The notes under the pieces were generated by a model. It was not told the origin of the DNA, ran no database searches, and was given only the letters and a program-made list of their open reading frames with translations. Below, one piece after another: positions 12,746 to 25,870 of a DNA stretch of 64,000 bases. Location: the NCBI RefSeq assembly GCF_000002425.4, contig NC_037255.1, positions 611,153 to 675,152 of the forward strand, given 5' to 3'. This stretch comes from Physcomitrium patens (taxonomy: Eukaryota; Streptophyta; Bryopsida; Funariales; Funariaceae). Both the position numbers and the translations under genes were made by a program. Every line of letters begins with the position of its first letter. Positions within the stretch are counted from its first letter, which is position 1.

Positions 12746-13304
12746 TTACCTCCTCTTCTAGGAATGAATTCCATGAGGAGCGGTCTTCATATGTTGACGA
12801 AGTCCAAGATGCGATGAATTAGAATTGCTACATACTCCAATCTTTCCTCTCTTCGAAGATGGTTGATAGGTCATGTCAACCATCTGTAGTGTCCTATACC
12901 AGGGCAAGAAGACCACCATGTTATTTGGCATTATTGAGGCCTTCATAACTTCCTTCAAATGAAACATTTGGAATATCGTCAGAAATTCTTCCTACTTCTA
13001 ATAAAATCACTAAACATCGGGAGTCTCTTCGAAGGTCATGATATCAAACATGTTGTATCTTGCCATCTATTTGAGGAAGGACATGTCGTTCTTGAAGATC
13101 TTCATCTCAATTCCATCATCTTGAAGGTTGTGACAATCGCAATGTCTCGTGTGGTAAGTCCGCAAATGAAAGCTCTTGAGTTGAATCTGTTGGTTGTTCA
13201 TGCTCCATTTCATCACAAATACACATAAGCTATAATGAAAGATAGAAGGTAGAATATTATTTTCTTTTGATCTTGTTTCTTTTATAGCAAAGATTAGCTA
13301 TTCT

Positions 13305-16300
13305 TCATCTTAGTTTTGATGGATGTCGTTGATGCAAGACTTCAACTTTCATTGCTACATTTACAAGATTCTTTGATGGCTCCCATATACGTTCACTAAT
13401 ATCATATCCGTGCCAATGAACAAGATATTTTAACCTATTTTGGTGCCACCTTGAGTCTAAGACTTCTTCCACCTCAAACTCTTGATTATTATCCACTTTT
13501 ATAGAAAGAGGTGGCATTTGTCTTCTTCTCAAGATATTCATTGACTTATACAACTCCAGAAGAGACACGTTGTTGTACTGTAAAAGCTTATAGTATGTAA
13601 AAATTAGTTAGAACATATAATATGTTCATAAATCTTGGTATATGTTAGAATGGTTAAATAGATTAATTTAAAGAGAGTGGATTTAAGAAACTTTATTTTG
13701 AGTTTATCTTTTTAGTTATAGTATTTCAAAAAACAATTATAGAACCTAAATGTTTAGTATGGAGCCTTGAGAAGAGATTAGAGCCCAAAGAAGAAATTCT
13801 TAACTAGTAGAAGGCTTATTGGGAGGGATGAAAGCAAGGCATGGTTGGATGAAGGCAAAGAATGGAAAACTTCATTCCTATTGGTCGAAGGCCATGTCCA
13901 ATGGGCTTCAAGGAGGCTGCCCGAGGCCTTATTAGGAATTAGGGTTTCTCTTTCGAAGTCATTTGAGCTTTTGAGGCTAGAATCAGAAAGTTCAGGATTT
14001 TGGGTATAATTTGGGTGAAGAGTTTGTATGATTTCGAGTTTTTGTGAAGAAGATATAGGTGTTCAAAGTTAAGGTGTCAAATTTGTACCTACTGTCACTC
14101 ATTGAAGCATAACATATGCGTACGGAGAGCAATGAAAGATCGGCGACTAGAATTGAAGAAGACACTTTCTTGGCTATACTTTATATATATTTTTTGATGA
14201 ATTCCAAGTCTGGATGAAGGAGTTATAGACATTTGAAGACAGCACATGTAATTCAAAGGCAGTAAGTGAGTCATTTTGTTGATAGTAATGGTTGGAGCCA
14301 TATGTTGAGTTCCTAGGCGAATTTTTGGCTCAAAAAGAGAAAATTTTAATTGCCCAAAAAGAGAAAATTTTATATGTATAAACTTGGTTTTTTATATCTT
14401 AGACTTAATTGAGTATTTAGTGGCAACCAAAAGCCCAGCGCTTTCTTGAGGCAAACTCTCTCTACCCCGACAACATGAAATACAGGATGGATCTTTATAG
14501 AATTTGGTAAATGTAATTGATAGGCAACATGATTGATTTGTTCAAAAATAGGAAAAGGTCCTAGCCTATGATAATCTAATTTATCACAACGATGAGTAGT
14601 CTTGATATTATGACAAAGTAACCATACCTTGTCACCCATATTATATTATGGTTGCTCGTTGCAATAGGCATCCTCATTGGACTTTTGTCGTTCTTGAGCT
14701 TCTTTTAATTATATCTTCTTTGTTGTATATAGCTCTAATAAGCGGTTTGCTAAATCTTCCATCTTAGGATTATCAACTTTTGAAAAGTTAGAAGTATCAA
14801 GCTGTGGATGATAACCATAATTGGTAAAGAAAGGTGTTTATTGAGTGGAAGAATGTACCGAATTATTATATGCAAACTCTGCCAATGGTAAAAGAGTTGT
14901 TCAATCATCTTAATGATAGTTGATGGTACATCTCAAATATTGCTCCAGAACTTGATTTATCCATTCCGTTTGTCCATCAGTTTGAGGATAAAAAGCTGAA
15001 GAAAGCTTTACATCTACCTTTAAAAGCTTGAATAGGGTTCTTCATAATCTTAATACAAATTGAGTCCCCTTATTTGATATAATATCCTTTAGTAATCCAT
15101 GATAGCAATAGATATTGTCAATTAAAAGCTTAGCTGTTTCTTCACCTGTGATAGATTTTATACATGGTACAAAATGTGTCATCTTGATAAAACGATCTAC
15201 TATCACAAATATAGAGCCATAAAAACCTGAGATTAGAAGATCTGTGATGAAATCCATAGAAACAGAAGACTATGGTTGTTCTGGAATGGATAACGGCTGA
15301 AGAAGTCCGTAAGGTCGATGACGAGGAGTTTTTGATCTTGAGCAAATATCACAAGATTGTACAAAATCTTTAACTGCCTTCTACATTTGCAGCCACCAAA
15401 AATCCGTGGATATTAGTTCGAAGGTTTTATTGTACCCAAAATATCTTGTTGCTGGAAAGTCATGACGAGCTTGAAGAACACATAATCGAGTTTCACCTTC
15501 TGGAATATATAGGCATCCTTCAAAATATAATAGATTATTCTTGAATTCAAACTTGGAAGTATCATGAGACTTAGAGGAAGTATCCTTGATATCATAAACA
15601 AGAGGATCAGATGACATGCTTCATTGAATTTGCTTCACAAATATTGAATCAACAATCAATGTTGATTTTATAGCTCAAAGATGAAAATACTTGGGCTTCA
15701 AAAGAATTGATCTTTATTGATCAAAAGATGCATCTTCTTCTTTTGGTATAAGATAAGAATGTCTAAGAAGAGTGTCCGATAGACCTTGTTGTTTTTTAAG
15801 TCAATAAGTGATCTTGAAATTGAATCTAAATAAAGACTTATTCCAATGGACTTGATGATGATTCAAGATACTTACTGATATGAAGTGCTTGAGTTTCTTA
15901 TGGTTTGTATACACGGTAACTGGACTTGAGGTGCCTTCTAGATAATGATGCCATTCTTAAAATGAATCCACAATTGTAAGGAGCTCTTTGTCATGGATCT
16001 CATAATTAATCTCGGTTGCTGAAAATTTCCTCAAATAGAAAGCTATTGGGTGGAGTTTGTCATCTGTTCTGATTTGTGACAATACGGCACCTATAGCAAA
16101 ATCTAACGCATTAGTTTCCATAAAAAATGCCTTGAAGAAGTCAACGCAATATAAGATTGGTGCAAAAATAAATTCCTTCTTTAAAGCATCAAATGATGCT
16201 TCTACTTCTTTATTCCACTCAAGTTTGTCTTTACAAGTCAAACGTATAAGTGGAGCTATAACTTGAAAAAAATTCTTCATCAAGATTTGATAGTAATTAA

Positions 16301-18752
16301 CAAAGCCCAAAAAGCATTGCACATCTCATACTGTTCTTGGAATCTTTCAATTTATGATAGTTTGAACCTTCTTGGGATCCATCATAAGGCCGTTCTTGGA
16401 AATGATGTATCCTAAAAAGTCAACTTAAGTAGTATGGAATACACACTTTTCTAACTTAGCATATAATCTTGTATCTCTAAGTTTCTCTAACACGCGACAA
16501 ACATGAAGCTTATATTCTTCTGTGTTCTTAGAGTAGATTTGAATGTTGTCTAAATAATAAACAATAAAATCATCTAAAAACTCACAAAAACATCATTCAT
16601 AAGATGTTGAAAAGTGGTCAGTGCATTCGTGAGTCCAAAAGACATGATATTATATTCAAAATATCCATACCTAGTTCGAAAAGTATTCTTCTATTCATCT
16701 CTTTCTTTGATACGAACTAAGTTCTATGCTCCTTGTAGATCTATTTTGGTATAGATCTTTACTTGATTGAGTTGGTCAAGAAGTCTTGAAATCAAAGGCA
16801 AAGGATGCCTATTTTTGATGGTGATCTTGTTGAATCCTTGATAATCCACACACATTTGCAGAGATCCATCTTTTTTCTTCACAAATAAGATAGGAGCCCC
16901 AGCTAGAGATTTAGAATGGCATATGAAGTTCTTTGCCAAATTTCCATCAATGTATTTTTTTAATGCAACCAACTCATTCTACGATAAGCTATAGATTGGT
17001 CAAAATAGTGGTTGAGCTCCTTCTTGCAGATCAATTGATCAATCATAAGGTCGATGCTCGGAGAGAATATTTACATTTTTTTTTTCAAAAACATCTTGGA
17101 ATTCTTGATATTACTTAGGAATACCACTTGACATTGTTTCACCATTAGAAATAGATGTAGCATATATAGCAAAAGATGATCCTTCTTTTGCAGCATGCAT
17201 GAAAGCTTTTGCACCTACCAGTAAAGGTTTGGACGTATTGGACTTATCTACTTCTACTTTGTTAATACGATCTTGGATTATACTATCAGGAAAGTTAAGG
17301 TTGTAAGAAATCCAATCTATTTGAGGGTTATATTTTTCTAGCTATGATAATCCTAAAATAATCAAATTAGAGGGAGATTCTATTACATATTAAATACTAC
17401 TACGTTGTTATGATCTTTAATTGCTACATCTAAAGGAATAGTTTCATCGGTAATATTTTCAGAAGATAACAAATGACCATCTATGACTTCTATATGTACG
17501 GATTTAACTTTCTTCACTAAAGGTATTTTTTGATTTTTGGCAAAATCTTCATCTATAAAACATGCTGAGGCTCCTGAATCTAACATGGCAAATACTTTGT
17601 GATTATTAATTCCTAAATATACTTCTATTATAAAACAAGGTGAGGGTTGTGAGGAGAGGATAGGACCTTTACTAGGTATTGCACATGATTCCAACATCAC
17701 GATCCTTATTATAACTAGAGAAACTAGTTTTTTGATACATTATCTTCTTTTATAATTATGCTCCTCATTTTGTAATGTCACTTCTTTGGACAATATTGAG
17801 CAGTGTACTTAGCTTCTCCACAATATAAATACAACTCCACTTGGTGACATCAAGTCTTTTCATGCTTCGTGAGAGGTTTAAAATGTATCATATCAATTTA
17901 CATTGGTTTTTGCTTTGACGAATACGTTTCAAAAAACTTCGGAGCTGTCACCATTACTTGATTTGTTCTTCTTCAAGCAAATCTTTGTTCTTGACGCCTT
18001 TCAAATAAACGATTGTTGCATGCAATGGCTTGAATAATAAATTATTTTAAAGATTCTACTTTTGGTATTATTAATAACAAATCTTTGATGCTATCCTTCA
18101 ATCCATATCAAAATTGTTTGATAAGTACTTTGTCGTTCTAATCTACGTCGCAAACAAGATTTTGGAATTCAGTAGTATATGTAGTGGTTGATTGTGATCC
18201 ATGCCACAAGAATTGTTCTCGATCACTTTCTCCAAATGTGGCCGTAAACACTTCTAGGAATGAATTCAAATCATAAAAGAATCGTGAATCTTTTTCCATT
18301 AAAGGTACAAACCAAGACAGAGCACTTCTTGATAGTAGTGCGCCTATAAATTTGACTTGGGTAAATCCATCAGGATATTAGAAAAGGTGCAACCTTAGAT
18401 AGAACTTGACTTGTTGCAAAAATCTTTGAAATTTTGATCTTGTTCCATCAAACTTCTCAAGCATAATAATTTTTGTCCTTGTCATACTTGTAGAAACAAA
18501 ACTCTATGGATTTGATTGTGACGTTGATCTACTTGCTTCTTTCAACTGCATAACTTCTTGCTGCAGACTCTGAACTTCTTCCATAGGCATAGGCATAGTA
18601 CTTCTATAATTCACGTTGGAAATACATGAGATTTCGACTCTTAAAGTGTTGACAAGCTCAGGAAGATCTGCCATAGTTACAAATCTATTCTCACTTCTGT
18701 TGAGAATAGCATCCATAATCTTTCCTTTCATAGACAACTCAAACAAATTCAA
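13305..18752 (-). pseudogene. Broken gag-pol of gypsy copy C
   Basis: Pieces in transcription order on the minus strand are a gag N terminus (18752-18504), protease with LDSGASACF (17700-17383), reverse transcriptase with [16 protein letters not shown] (16972-16724), reverse transcriptase to RNase H with ETNALDFAIGAVLSQ (16322-15957), the integrase zinc region (15617-15381) and catalytic core (15257-15042), the integrase end (14639-14370), and a chromodomain (13568-13305, VLDSRWHQNRLKYLVHWHGY). Stops and frameshifts separate them. The gag N terminus differs from that of the 32-47 kb copy but matches the 27-30 kb copy, so at least two subfamilies are present. Confidence 0.9.
13571..14472. mobile_element. 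Solo LTR inserted in gypsy copy C
   Basis: This 902-bp block separates two parts of the integrase C terminus that are contiguous in the other copy. It begins TGTTGTACTG and ends CCCCGACA. Four-base flanks ACGT (13567-13570) and ACAT (14473-14476) look like a target duplication with one G-to-A change. I saw no coding content. The termini match those of the element at 37542-46355, but the interior does not, so I read it as a solo LTR of a related family. Confidence 0.6.
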
Positions 18753-18968
18753 AAGTTAAATTAGAGGAAGATAATCCGCAATCTCTAAAAACAAATCCCA
18801 CAAAGAGGTGGAATCTACTCTCTTTAAGGAAAAGATCAATGTTAGAAAATAAGATTTTTTTTGTTTAAAGGTGGGTCGTTCGCAACCTTCAAAATGTAAC
18901 AATAGTAGTGCGATAATCCACTCACTTCTAAACAAGACAGAAATAATATGTTAGCACTCTTGTCAAAC

Positions 18969-19517
18969 TATCAAGGATATGAATCTCAAAGAAAGAGAAT
19001 CCTCAATACACTCTTCTATCATTGAAGAGAACTAGAAAGTCACTCAAAAGGTAATGTAATATTAACTAGAATGGCTATTGCCAAAAACAAGAAGACTAGA
19101 AAGTCTTGAAACAAGACTAAGATTAGAAAGGCATTGAAAAGAGTGAAGAAGGCTTCACTCTTGCCTCCATATATACTATCTAACTAAGAGCTATGTGGCG
19201 ATGTCCTATAGGACCTCTAATATGTGTTGACTTTGCTAGCCACATGTCTTATCTTGCAAGGCAAGTTATCTATGTATGTGCCACATAGTTGGCTTGTTCC
19301 ACAAGCTACTACACGGAGATAACTTGTTCTATAAGCTACTAATACATGGTTAGATTTTTGGCCAAGTTTCTAACCTACAAACACATCTAATGTCAAAACC
19401 ACGTCTATGAAGCTTCTAAGAAGCTACTCTAGAAGACTTTATGAAATTATTCTATATTTTCCTACTTCTACTTAATCATATAAGTAACTATTGAAGTAAA
19501 TGTATATGTCCGTGACA
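18969..19517 (-). repeat. 5' LTR of gypsy copy C
   Basis: 549 bp. In the minus strand it starts TGTCACGGACATATAC. The family's primer-binding region lies just inside, to its left. Confidence 0.92.
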
Positions 19518-21485
19518 TTATACTAGAATTGTAATTCATCATGCCAAATCTATTAAACAAATTTTAATATATATTTTTTTTCATGAAGAGTGATTCTTTT
19601 TTTGGAGCATTCAAACTTGACTCTAAGATAAAGACTTATTAAATTAGTCAATAGGATCTAACTTTGTATAAATATTAAGTAGCCAATTGTCTCTAAATTT
19701 TATTGATGGTTGTTTATACATGTCCATCTTTCTTTGTACATAGAGTTGACTAGCTTAAAAAGTCAAAATTAGGAGATATTGGTGAGTGTACAACAAGAGA
19801 GTTTGGTTGACTTCTAATAGTCTAGTTTGCCTTCTTCTTATAATGATATTATATTTTCTTCTATAGCACCTAATAGTGTAGAAAAAACATCTTCAAGATT
19901 TATATTATAAGTTTTATCTTCATGATGTGGATACTCCACTTTTGATTCATCAAAGATAATGTCCCTACTTATAATTATTCTTTTTTTTCTTTGGATCATA
20001 GATTTAATATCTCCTGTTATTGGTGTCGTATTCAACAAAGATGCACTTCCTTGTTTTATTCTTAAATTTCAAATATTACTCTTTTGGTATATGTAAATAA
20101 GTTATATATTCAAATATTCTTGGATGTTGTATGTTTTGTTGAAGAATCATGACTTATATCAATAGTTATTCCATGTTTATGAAAAAATTCTTAAAAGACT
20201 TTAGACAAAAAATCATCCTTGTTTGTTCTTAACATAATTAATTTCTTACATGTTTTATTTTCTATTTGATTTTTTCATATGCAAAACTTAGAGAAAAATT
20301 CTTCCTTAGTTTTAAAGAAGTAAATCCAAATTCTTTAAGAAAAATTATTAGTGAAGATTGCAAAGTATTTGATTCCACTTAACAAAGGTTTTGAAATCGG
20401 TCCAACAAGATCTCTATAAATCAACTGGAGTAACTTATTTGATTTAATAATACTTTCTTTTAGAAATTTCTTGTTCAAAATAAGATGAATTATCATTTAT
20501 TATAATAATACTTGATGAAGATTTATTATTAACTAGTGGTGACTTCTTGAACCTATAGTCTTTGCTATATGATTTGGCTTTCCATAGACATAATAATATA
20601 TCAATCTTATATTTCAATCAATTCAATGATCTCTTATATTACCTTAACTTTTCATAAAAAAGATGCTTTTCTTTGCAAGATGAATAGTTCCTTTTATTTC
20701 TTGTAATTCTTGTATTAAATTCATTTATTGAGGTTTGTATTGATAATGTTTTACTTTCAAAGTTCTCATTAGGATTGACTCTTAATTATAATCTATGAAC
20801 CTTTGTAATTAACTTTGATAATTTTATTTCAAAATTAAAAAATTAATCCATAGATGTGAAATTATACATCAAGCTATTGAAAAAAGGAAGCAAATCATTT
20901 AGGATGGTTTGTATAAGAATTTTAGGAAAAACTATCTCACCAAGCATAGCTAATTGGTTTTTTATTTTTCAAACTAACTTCAAAAACTCTTCTATGGAGG
21001 TAAAAATTTGATACTTCAATGTTGATAGTTTATAGTTAAGATTCAATACCATAATCAGATCTCTACTTTTGTATGCCTCTATAAGTATCTTCCATGCATT
21101 TGGCGAGTCTACATACTTAGTAACCATATCTACCAAATAGTCCATAATTGCAAAAGTCAAAATTTTCATTCTTTTCATTTTCATCTCACATAATTGATTT
21201 TTTGACAATGTGCAAACATTGTATAAACATAAATATGTCATAGGAGTGAGTTTATCAAATATAAGCTTCCACAAGTTTTTTGCTCACAAAAATTCTTCAT
21301 CTTTAAGCTCCTAATATAAAAAAAATTGTTCACCAACATGTTGGCCACACCAATCTACAAAGGATTACTAGAATTTGACATAATCTCTTTAGATTTCCTC
21401 TAACAAACAAAGTACTCACTACTTGTCTTGCTCTCAACAAACAAAGCAACTCTTATTGTATTTCTAAACCTTGCTTTGATACCAT

Positions 21486-21761
21486 ATAAGATTTCTATAA
21501 ACACAACAAATAAGAGTGACTTTATTTACATGATAGAATTCAATATATACATTGTGAACTAGAATAGTTCAAACTATTTTCTAAACATTATTATGTTTAT
21601 ACTGAATTTAATCTTTTGTTTGAACTACACATACCTCTACTAGCTTGTGACTAATGCATACCCTACCTTAGAGGGAAAATGGCAGGTATCAATTTCATCT
21701 ATATAAAACGTAGATATTACATGGTCTCATCTATGTATTTAGAAAGGAAACTCTAGGTCCA
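21486..21761 (-). repeat. Right LTR (5' LTR) of the copia element
   Basis: A direct repeat of 10529-10812. The primer-binding sequence lies just inside it at about 21466-21484 on the minus strand. It ends only about 115 bases from the ORC6 stop codon. Confidence 0.7.
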
Positions 21762-21876
21762 CAGAGAAGTAACAACACACATTGTTAGAAAAAGTCCACT
21801 ATAATGTGAGCAAGTAAATGTAAATGAGAGAACTATATCAGTTCTCCTATAATTACCTGTTACTGGAACACTTGAC

Positions 21877-23257
21877 TCATGAGTAGATTCTCCAACAGAA
21901 AGTATCTCTTACCAAAACTAACCGGAGAAGCACGTCTCTATATGTTCTTCTGGACCTCCTTGCGCCAGGAACCACCAAGTCATCCTCGTCATCTACAGAC
22001 GAGTCACCTTCTGATGATCCCTCGTTGGATAACGGGTTTGTAGATGATGAGGATGCAAATGGTGAGGATGTAGATGATGTTGATGACGAGTCACTTTCTG
22101 ATAATTCCTCGTTGTCGACCAAGTCATGACAGAGATGACTCATTGAAGCTACAATCTGCAATAACATTTAGACCCGAAACTCAGAGGTGCACCACTGACT
22201 GCTCTAATGCGGAAGAGCTCAATAATCTCGATACACATTTCAATCGTAAGAAAATGCACCATAGTTCTGGGAAGAAGTAGATGCCCACGATTCCCGCAAT
22301 CAAGAAAAAAGCATAGACACTTACATTTCTAAAATCTGGATATGAAGTACTACAGATCTCCATGAGACGTCTCTTAAGGTGGGCAATCAAGGCTTGCCCG
22401 GACGACTGTCGGTTGAACCTCTGTAAAAGATACGAGCAGAGGAAATACTCCAGTATTACAATTGAGGGGAATCTGTAGCAGTTAGGTCGGCGCCAGAGGA
22501 TGAATTTCTCACCTCAGCCCCAGGGTATTCCGCATCGCAGTCAAAGACCTAACGTAAGCCTTCTCCGACATGCTGCTGATGTAGACAGCATTCTGCCTGT
22601 GGAGTGAAATCTGAAGCCTGGAAGAAAGAACACCCAAGTCAGAAACGATCTTCTGAGAGGGCGTACAATTTTCACCCCAGAAGACTTTAAGTTTCTGATC
22701 AAAGAAGTACGGTGTTTGAACAACAAAAGCTGAGCATAACGGGAAAAAGATGAGGTACGTACTCTCCGCATGCAAGTTCGAAGCAGAGTACAGACTTGCA
22801 TATCTCACCCTGCGAATAATGATTCACAACGGATAATAGACAACTTACCCAACGTCCGGTGAACAATGAGTATCACAGCTAAATAAATTTAAGTGTGTGT
22901 ACAACCTCATCAAGAAATGGTGCTTTCAGGCCAAAAACAAATTATTCTGGGATAGGGGCGTCCCGTAAGACCAGGTCTGCTGAAAATTCCAACTGCAGCT
23001 TACGACTCCCAGACAACGCAAGTGTATGCTGAAGCTCCCACACACAAACATGGTAGAAACTCTACAAATGCAACACATCACGTGTCGCACCAACTGAACA
23101 TAAGAATCCCAGAAGGGCGCAGACAAGGATGAAAGAGCCGCACCATACCGAACGACGGCGCATCGAAGTGTAAATTGCATAATCGAAGCAGCTCCTGAGC
23201 CCTCCTGACGACTTCAAGCTGATCGAACAGACCAAATTTCAATTGCAGTGATTTCAT
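21877..23257 (-). CDS. ORC6: Origin recognition complex subunit 6, apparently missing part of its second domain
   Basis: Exons on the minus strand are 23257-23144, 22809-22763, 22617-22513, 22418-22325 and 22155-21877. All have GT-AG junctions with matching phases, giving about 212 residues. The product is the smallest subunit of the six-protein complex that marks replication origins and helps load MCM helicase in the nucleus. Family signatures are RAQELLRLCN, GEICKSVLCFELA and MSEKAYVRSL in the first cyclin-like fold, then LMEICSTSY and MSHLCHDLV, and an acidic serine-rich tail with an RRSRRTYRD patch. Against the plant proteins I remember (about 284 residues), roughly 54 residues between the third and fourth coding exons are absent, and the 94-nt intron has no room for them. 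The last exon could instead splice at 21912 to a further short exon. Confidence 0.88.
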
Positions 23258-23720
23258 ACCCGTTTCAAATGCAGATTGTGAAAGCGATCAAACTCTAGCA
23301 ACCCAATCCCAAACTCCTCGCGGTGAAAACGTCACACATTGAGACATGGATCCCTCGAGGCGCAAGTAAAAAGGCCATTGAACTGCCCAAGAGTTCGCAG
23401 ACTAGACCGAGGCGGGGAAATTCGAATTGCATGAGAATGAAAGAGCGCGAGAAGGTCGATGAGATGGCGGGGGAGGGAAACCATGCTTCGACAGGGCGAG
23501 AGCGGGAAAGAGAATGTCTGTAGATGGCGACCACTTCACGAATCAACGACGACTAGTGAATGAAACTGGGGAGAGGCGGGGGAGACGAAGGGAAATGGCG
23601 GCGAGGAGGAGGATGAATGCGACCGGACCCGCCATTTCCCCCAGTTTTCAAATTCTCACCGGATGCTCCGGTCATCACTCCCGCTCAAAACTGTCCCCCT
23701 TTGAACTAAGCTCTGTGATG
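23258..23720 (-). promoter_or_regulatory. ORC6 promoter and leader
   Basis: This GC-rich island lies directly upstream of the ORC6 start codon on the minus strand, in an otherwise AT-rich neighbourhood. Upstream ATGs occur in the presumed leader, including one near 23635 that opens about 30 codons. The transcription start is not visible. Confidence 0.5.
23502..23509 (-). promoter_or_regulatory. E2F binding site
   Basis: The plus strand reads GCGGGAAA, that is TTTCCCGC on the gene's strand. This is a perfect match to the E2F consensus, about 245 bases upstream of the ORC6 start codon. E2F sites drive G1/S expression of plant ORC, MCM and CDC6 genes, so the context fits. Confidence 0.65.
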
Positions 23721-24751
23721 TTGATGTTATTATGTTATCCAAAAAAGTATCCAAATACTTTAAAAGTGGAAAATGTAATTGAAGTAAATAAATGTAGTGC
23801 CTTGAATGAGTTGCAATTGTTACATTCTACATGTATAAAAAAATAAACTCATGTGGTAATCAACACATTATTCAATGTTCTTAAAAAAAAAACTGAGCAT
23901 TACAAAACTTTACTGTTTGATGTATGAGCATCAGAGATTAAGAATTGATATAGGAAATGATCATATTCTTTAAGGAGAAAAAACTCCTTAGAAGGTTACA
24001 CTAAATAGAATATATGATTGAAAATGACGTTTCTAATAGGTTAGGTGAAAGCAAAGGATTAAGTATTTCAAAAGTATTCAACTTGTGGTTTGTTTATATA
24101 AACATTGTAAAAACATAACACATAATTAAAACTAACATCTTGGAATCATATATCCAATTTAAATGTCTCCAAATGATATATGCTTCATTATTTTTATCAA
24201 AAGTGAACCAAAAGTTAAGTTCATGTGGCCTTAACAAAAACCTAGTTAATGTTGATCATATCAAAAGATTGGCAAAGCTACTGCTGGGCAAATCTTTTCA
24301 TGCAACAATTGTTGTTGTTGGCACATTTGGTTATCTGGCACCAAACACATTTATATTGACATGTACTTATATCCAAAATTTGCATTTTGCATTGTGGTAT
24401 GTAGTTGAGGGTTACAAATGCTGTTTGGAATAGGATTAAAAAAACATCAATCTTGTCATACAGTTGCTAATTACATGACAACTTTTGATTTCATGATCCA
24501 CTAAATGCAAATTAATGTGTTGTTGTAAGAACAATGTTGAAACTTGCTCATGAGTATCACCTTTGGAAGTAGTGACTGAAGGGGATATAGAAAAATGAGG
24601 GTATGTTTATCATATTATGTTTCCTTGTTCACCTAATGCATCATCATTTGTCATGTTCAGCAAGAATATGCTTGCTTTTTCTTTGTTTGGTGTAGCACAA
24701 CCAGTAAGGTAGGAGGAGATGGTGGGCCATCTCTTAGTGCAATGCAAAGCA

Positions 24752-24780
<29 letters not shown>
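24752..24780. repeat. (GA)n microsatellite
   Basis: About 29 bases of perfect GA repeat. Its antisense reading creates a spurious LSLSLS open frame. Confidence 0.95.
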
Positions 24781-24784
<4 letters not shown>

Positions 24785-25309
24785 TCCAGTATGTCATTTC
24801 TTTGCAAAGGGTTATGTTGTGTGGGAAATTAGAGCTAAGGGCTTAATATGGTGGAAGATTGGGATGGAGTGTTGAATTTGCAGTTTGTTGGGACATAAGT
24901 TTACATCTAGGATGATGTTTGAGGTCAGCAAATTATTTGGATTCCCAATTAATACTTTGAGAAAGAAAAAATTTGTGTTCAAGAAGCAGGCAAGATGTGA
25001 GCTAGAGTGATTCACGTATAATGCCTTCATCTGCTACATTGGTTACTCTAACCAAATTGAAATTGTGTTGGAGACATTTGGGAGAATAAAGAAGAATGGT
25101 TTGGAGCCCAATGAATATGTTGATGGACTTTTGGTTCACTTTTAGAATTATTAATTATTTATATTGTAAAACAGATATTACTAATGACAAAACTAATATT
25201 TTTTTATAAAAAAAATAAAATACTAATTCATCAACTTCACATTTACATTCTAACATACTTTGACTATATTTAAATATTTAAATAAATAAAATAGATAAAT
25301 AATTTATAA

Positions 25310-25495
25310 ATATATATATATATATATAAAATAACCAGTAAATTAAAAATTAATTTTGAAATTATATGAAAAAACTAAAATATATATATATATATATAAA
25401 AATTAAAATACCATAGATTAAAGTAAATCAATATAATATATCACATTTTGTATTACCAATTATTAAAACCATTAGGCATATTTAACACATTAGGC

Positions 25496-25528
<33 letters not shown>

Positions 25529-25828
25529 ATTACTATTAGTCATGAATAAATTAAGTAGTTTTTTTGTGAAATATATATTTATTTTATTACTAATAAATTT
25601 ATTTGATAATTGAGTTATTTGATAAGCTAGATGTAGTTTATATACATTATGCTAATTCATTTATAAACATATGTCTTAAAACACATGTATTATGGTGTTT
25701 AACTTTATAGATCCCTTGTTGTATTACAAATATATAAAAATTTCAAACAACATCCATATCTTTCTATATTGTTAGAATTCATTCAAATTCTATTTTTATT
25801 TTTATTTTATTAAATTAATAATATTTTT

Positions 25829-25867
<39 letters not shown>
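25310..25867. repeat. Cluster of (TA)n microsatellites
   Basis: TA runs lie at about 25310-25328, 25381-25398, 25497-25528 and 25832-25867, separated by AT-rich unique DNA. Such runs can form cruciforms and are often unstable. Confidence 0.9.

Positions 25868-25870
<3 letters not shown>

Larger units (their letters stand above)
12197..19517 (-). mobile_element. Ty3/gypsy chromovirus copy C, minus strand, decayed
   Basis: Two 549-bp LTRs lie at 12197-12745 and 18969-19517. In the minus strand they begin TGTCACGG and end near TTGACA. Flanking target duplications are TTATG and TTATA (12192-12196 and 19518-19522), one transition apart. The element sits inside the RNase H half of a copia element. 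Read from the right, the interior gives gag, protease, reverse transcriptase, RNase H, integrase and a C-terminal chromodomain. All are broken by stops, and a 902-bp solo LTR interrupts the integrase end. Confidence 0.92.
10529..21761 (-). mobile_element. Decayed Ty1/copia retrotransposon, split by a nested gypsy element
   Basis: Two direct copies of a roughly 280-bp LTR lie at about 10529-10812 and 21486-21761; both start TRTAAGATTTC and share many blocks. Immediately inside the right copy the minus strand reads TGGTATCAAAGCAAGG, a primer-binding site for initiator tRNA-Met typical of copia elements. Inside are a gag remnant near 21274-20969, an integrase-end remnant near 20038-19838 and a copia RNase H remnant near 11950-11750, all on the minus strand and full of stops. 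The inner gypsy element at 12197-19517 splits it. The outer borders are approximate because I found no clean target duplication. Confidence 0.75.

Noticed and set aside
23295..23546. Minus-strand open frame upstream of ORC6
   Set aside because: It lies in the GC-rich leader, has no family match, and is not in frame with the ORC6 start. At most it contains upstream ATGs.
24610..24807. Minus-strand frame with an LSLSLSLS run
   Set aside because: A translation of the GA microsatellite.
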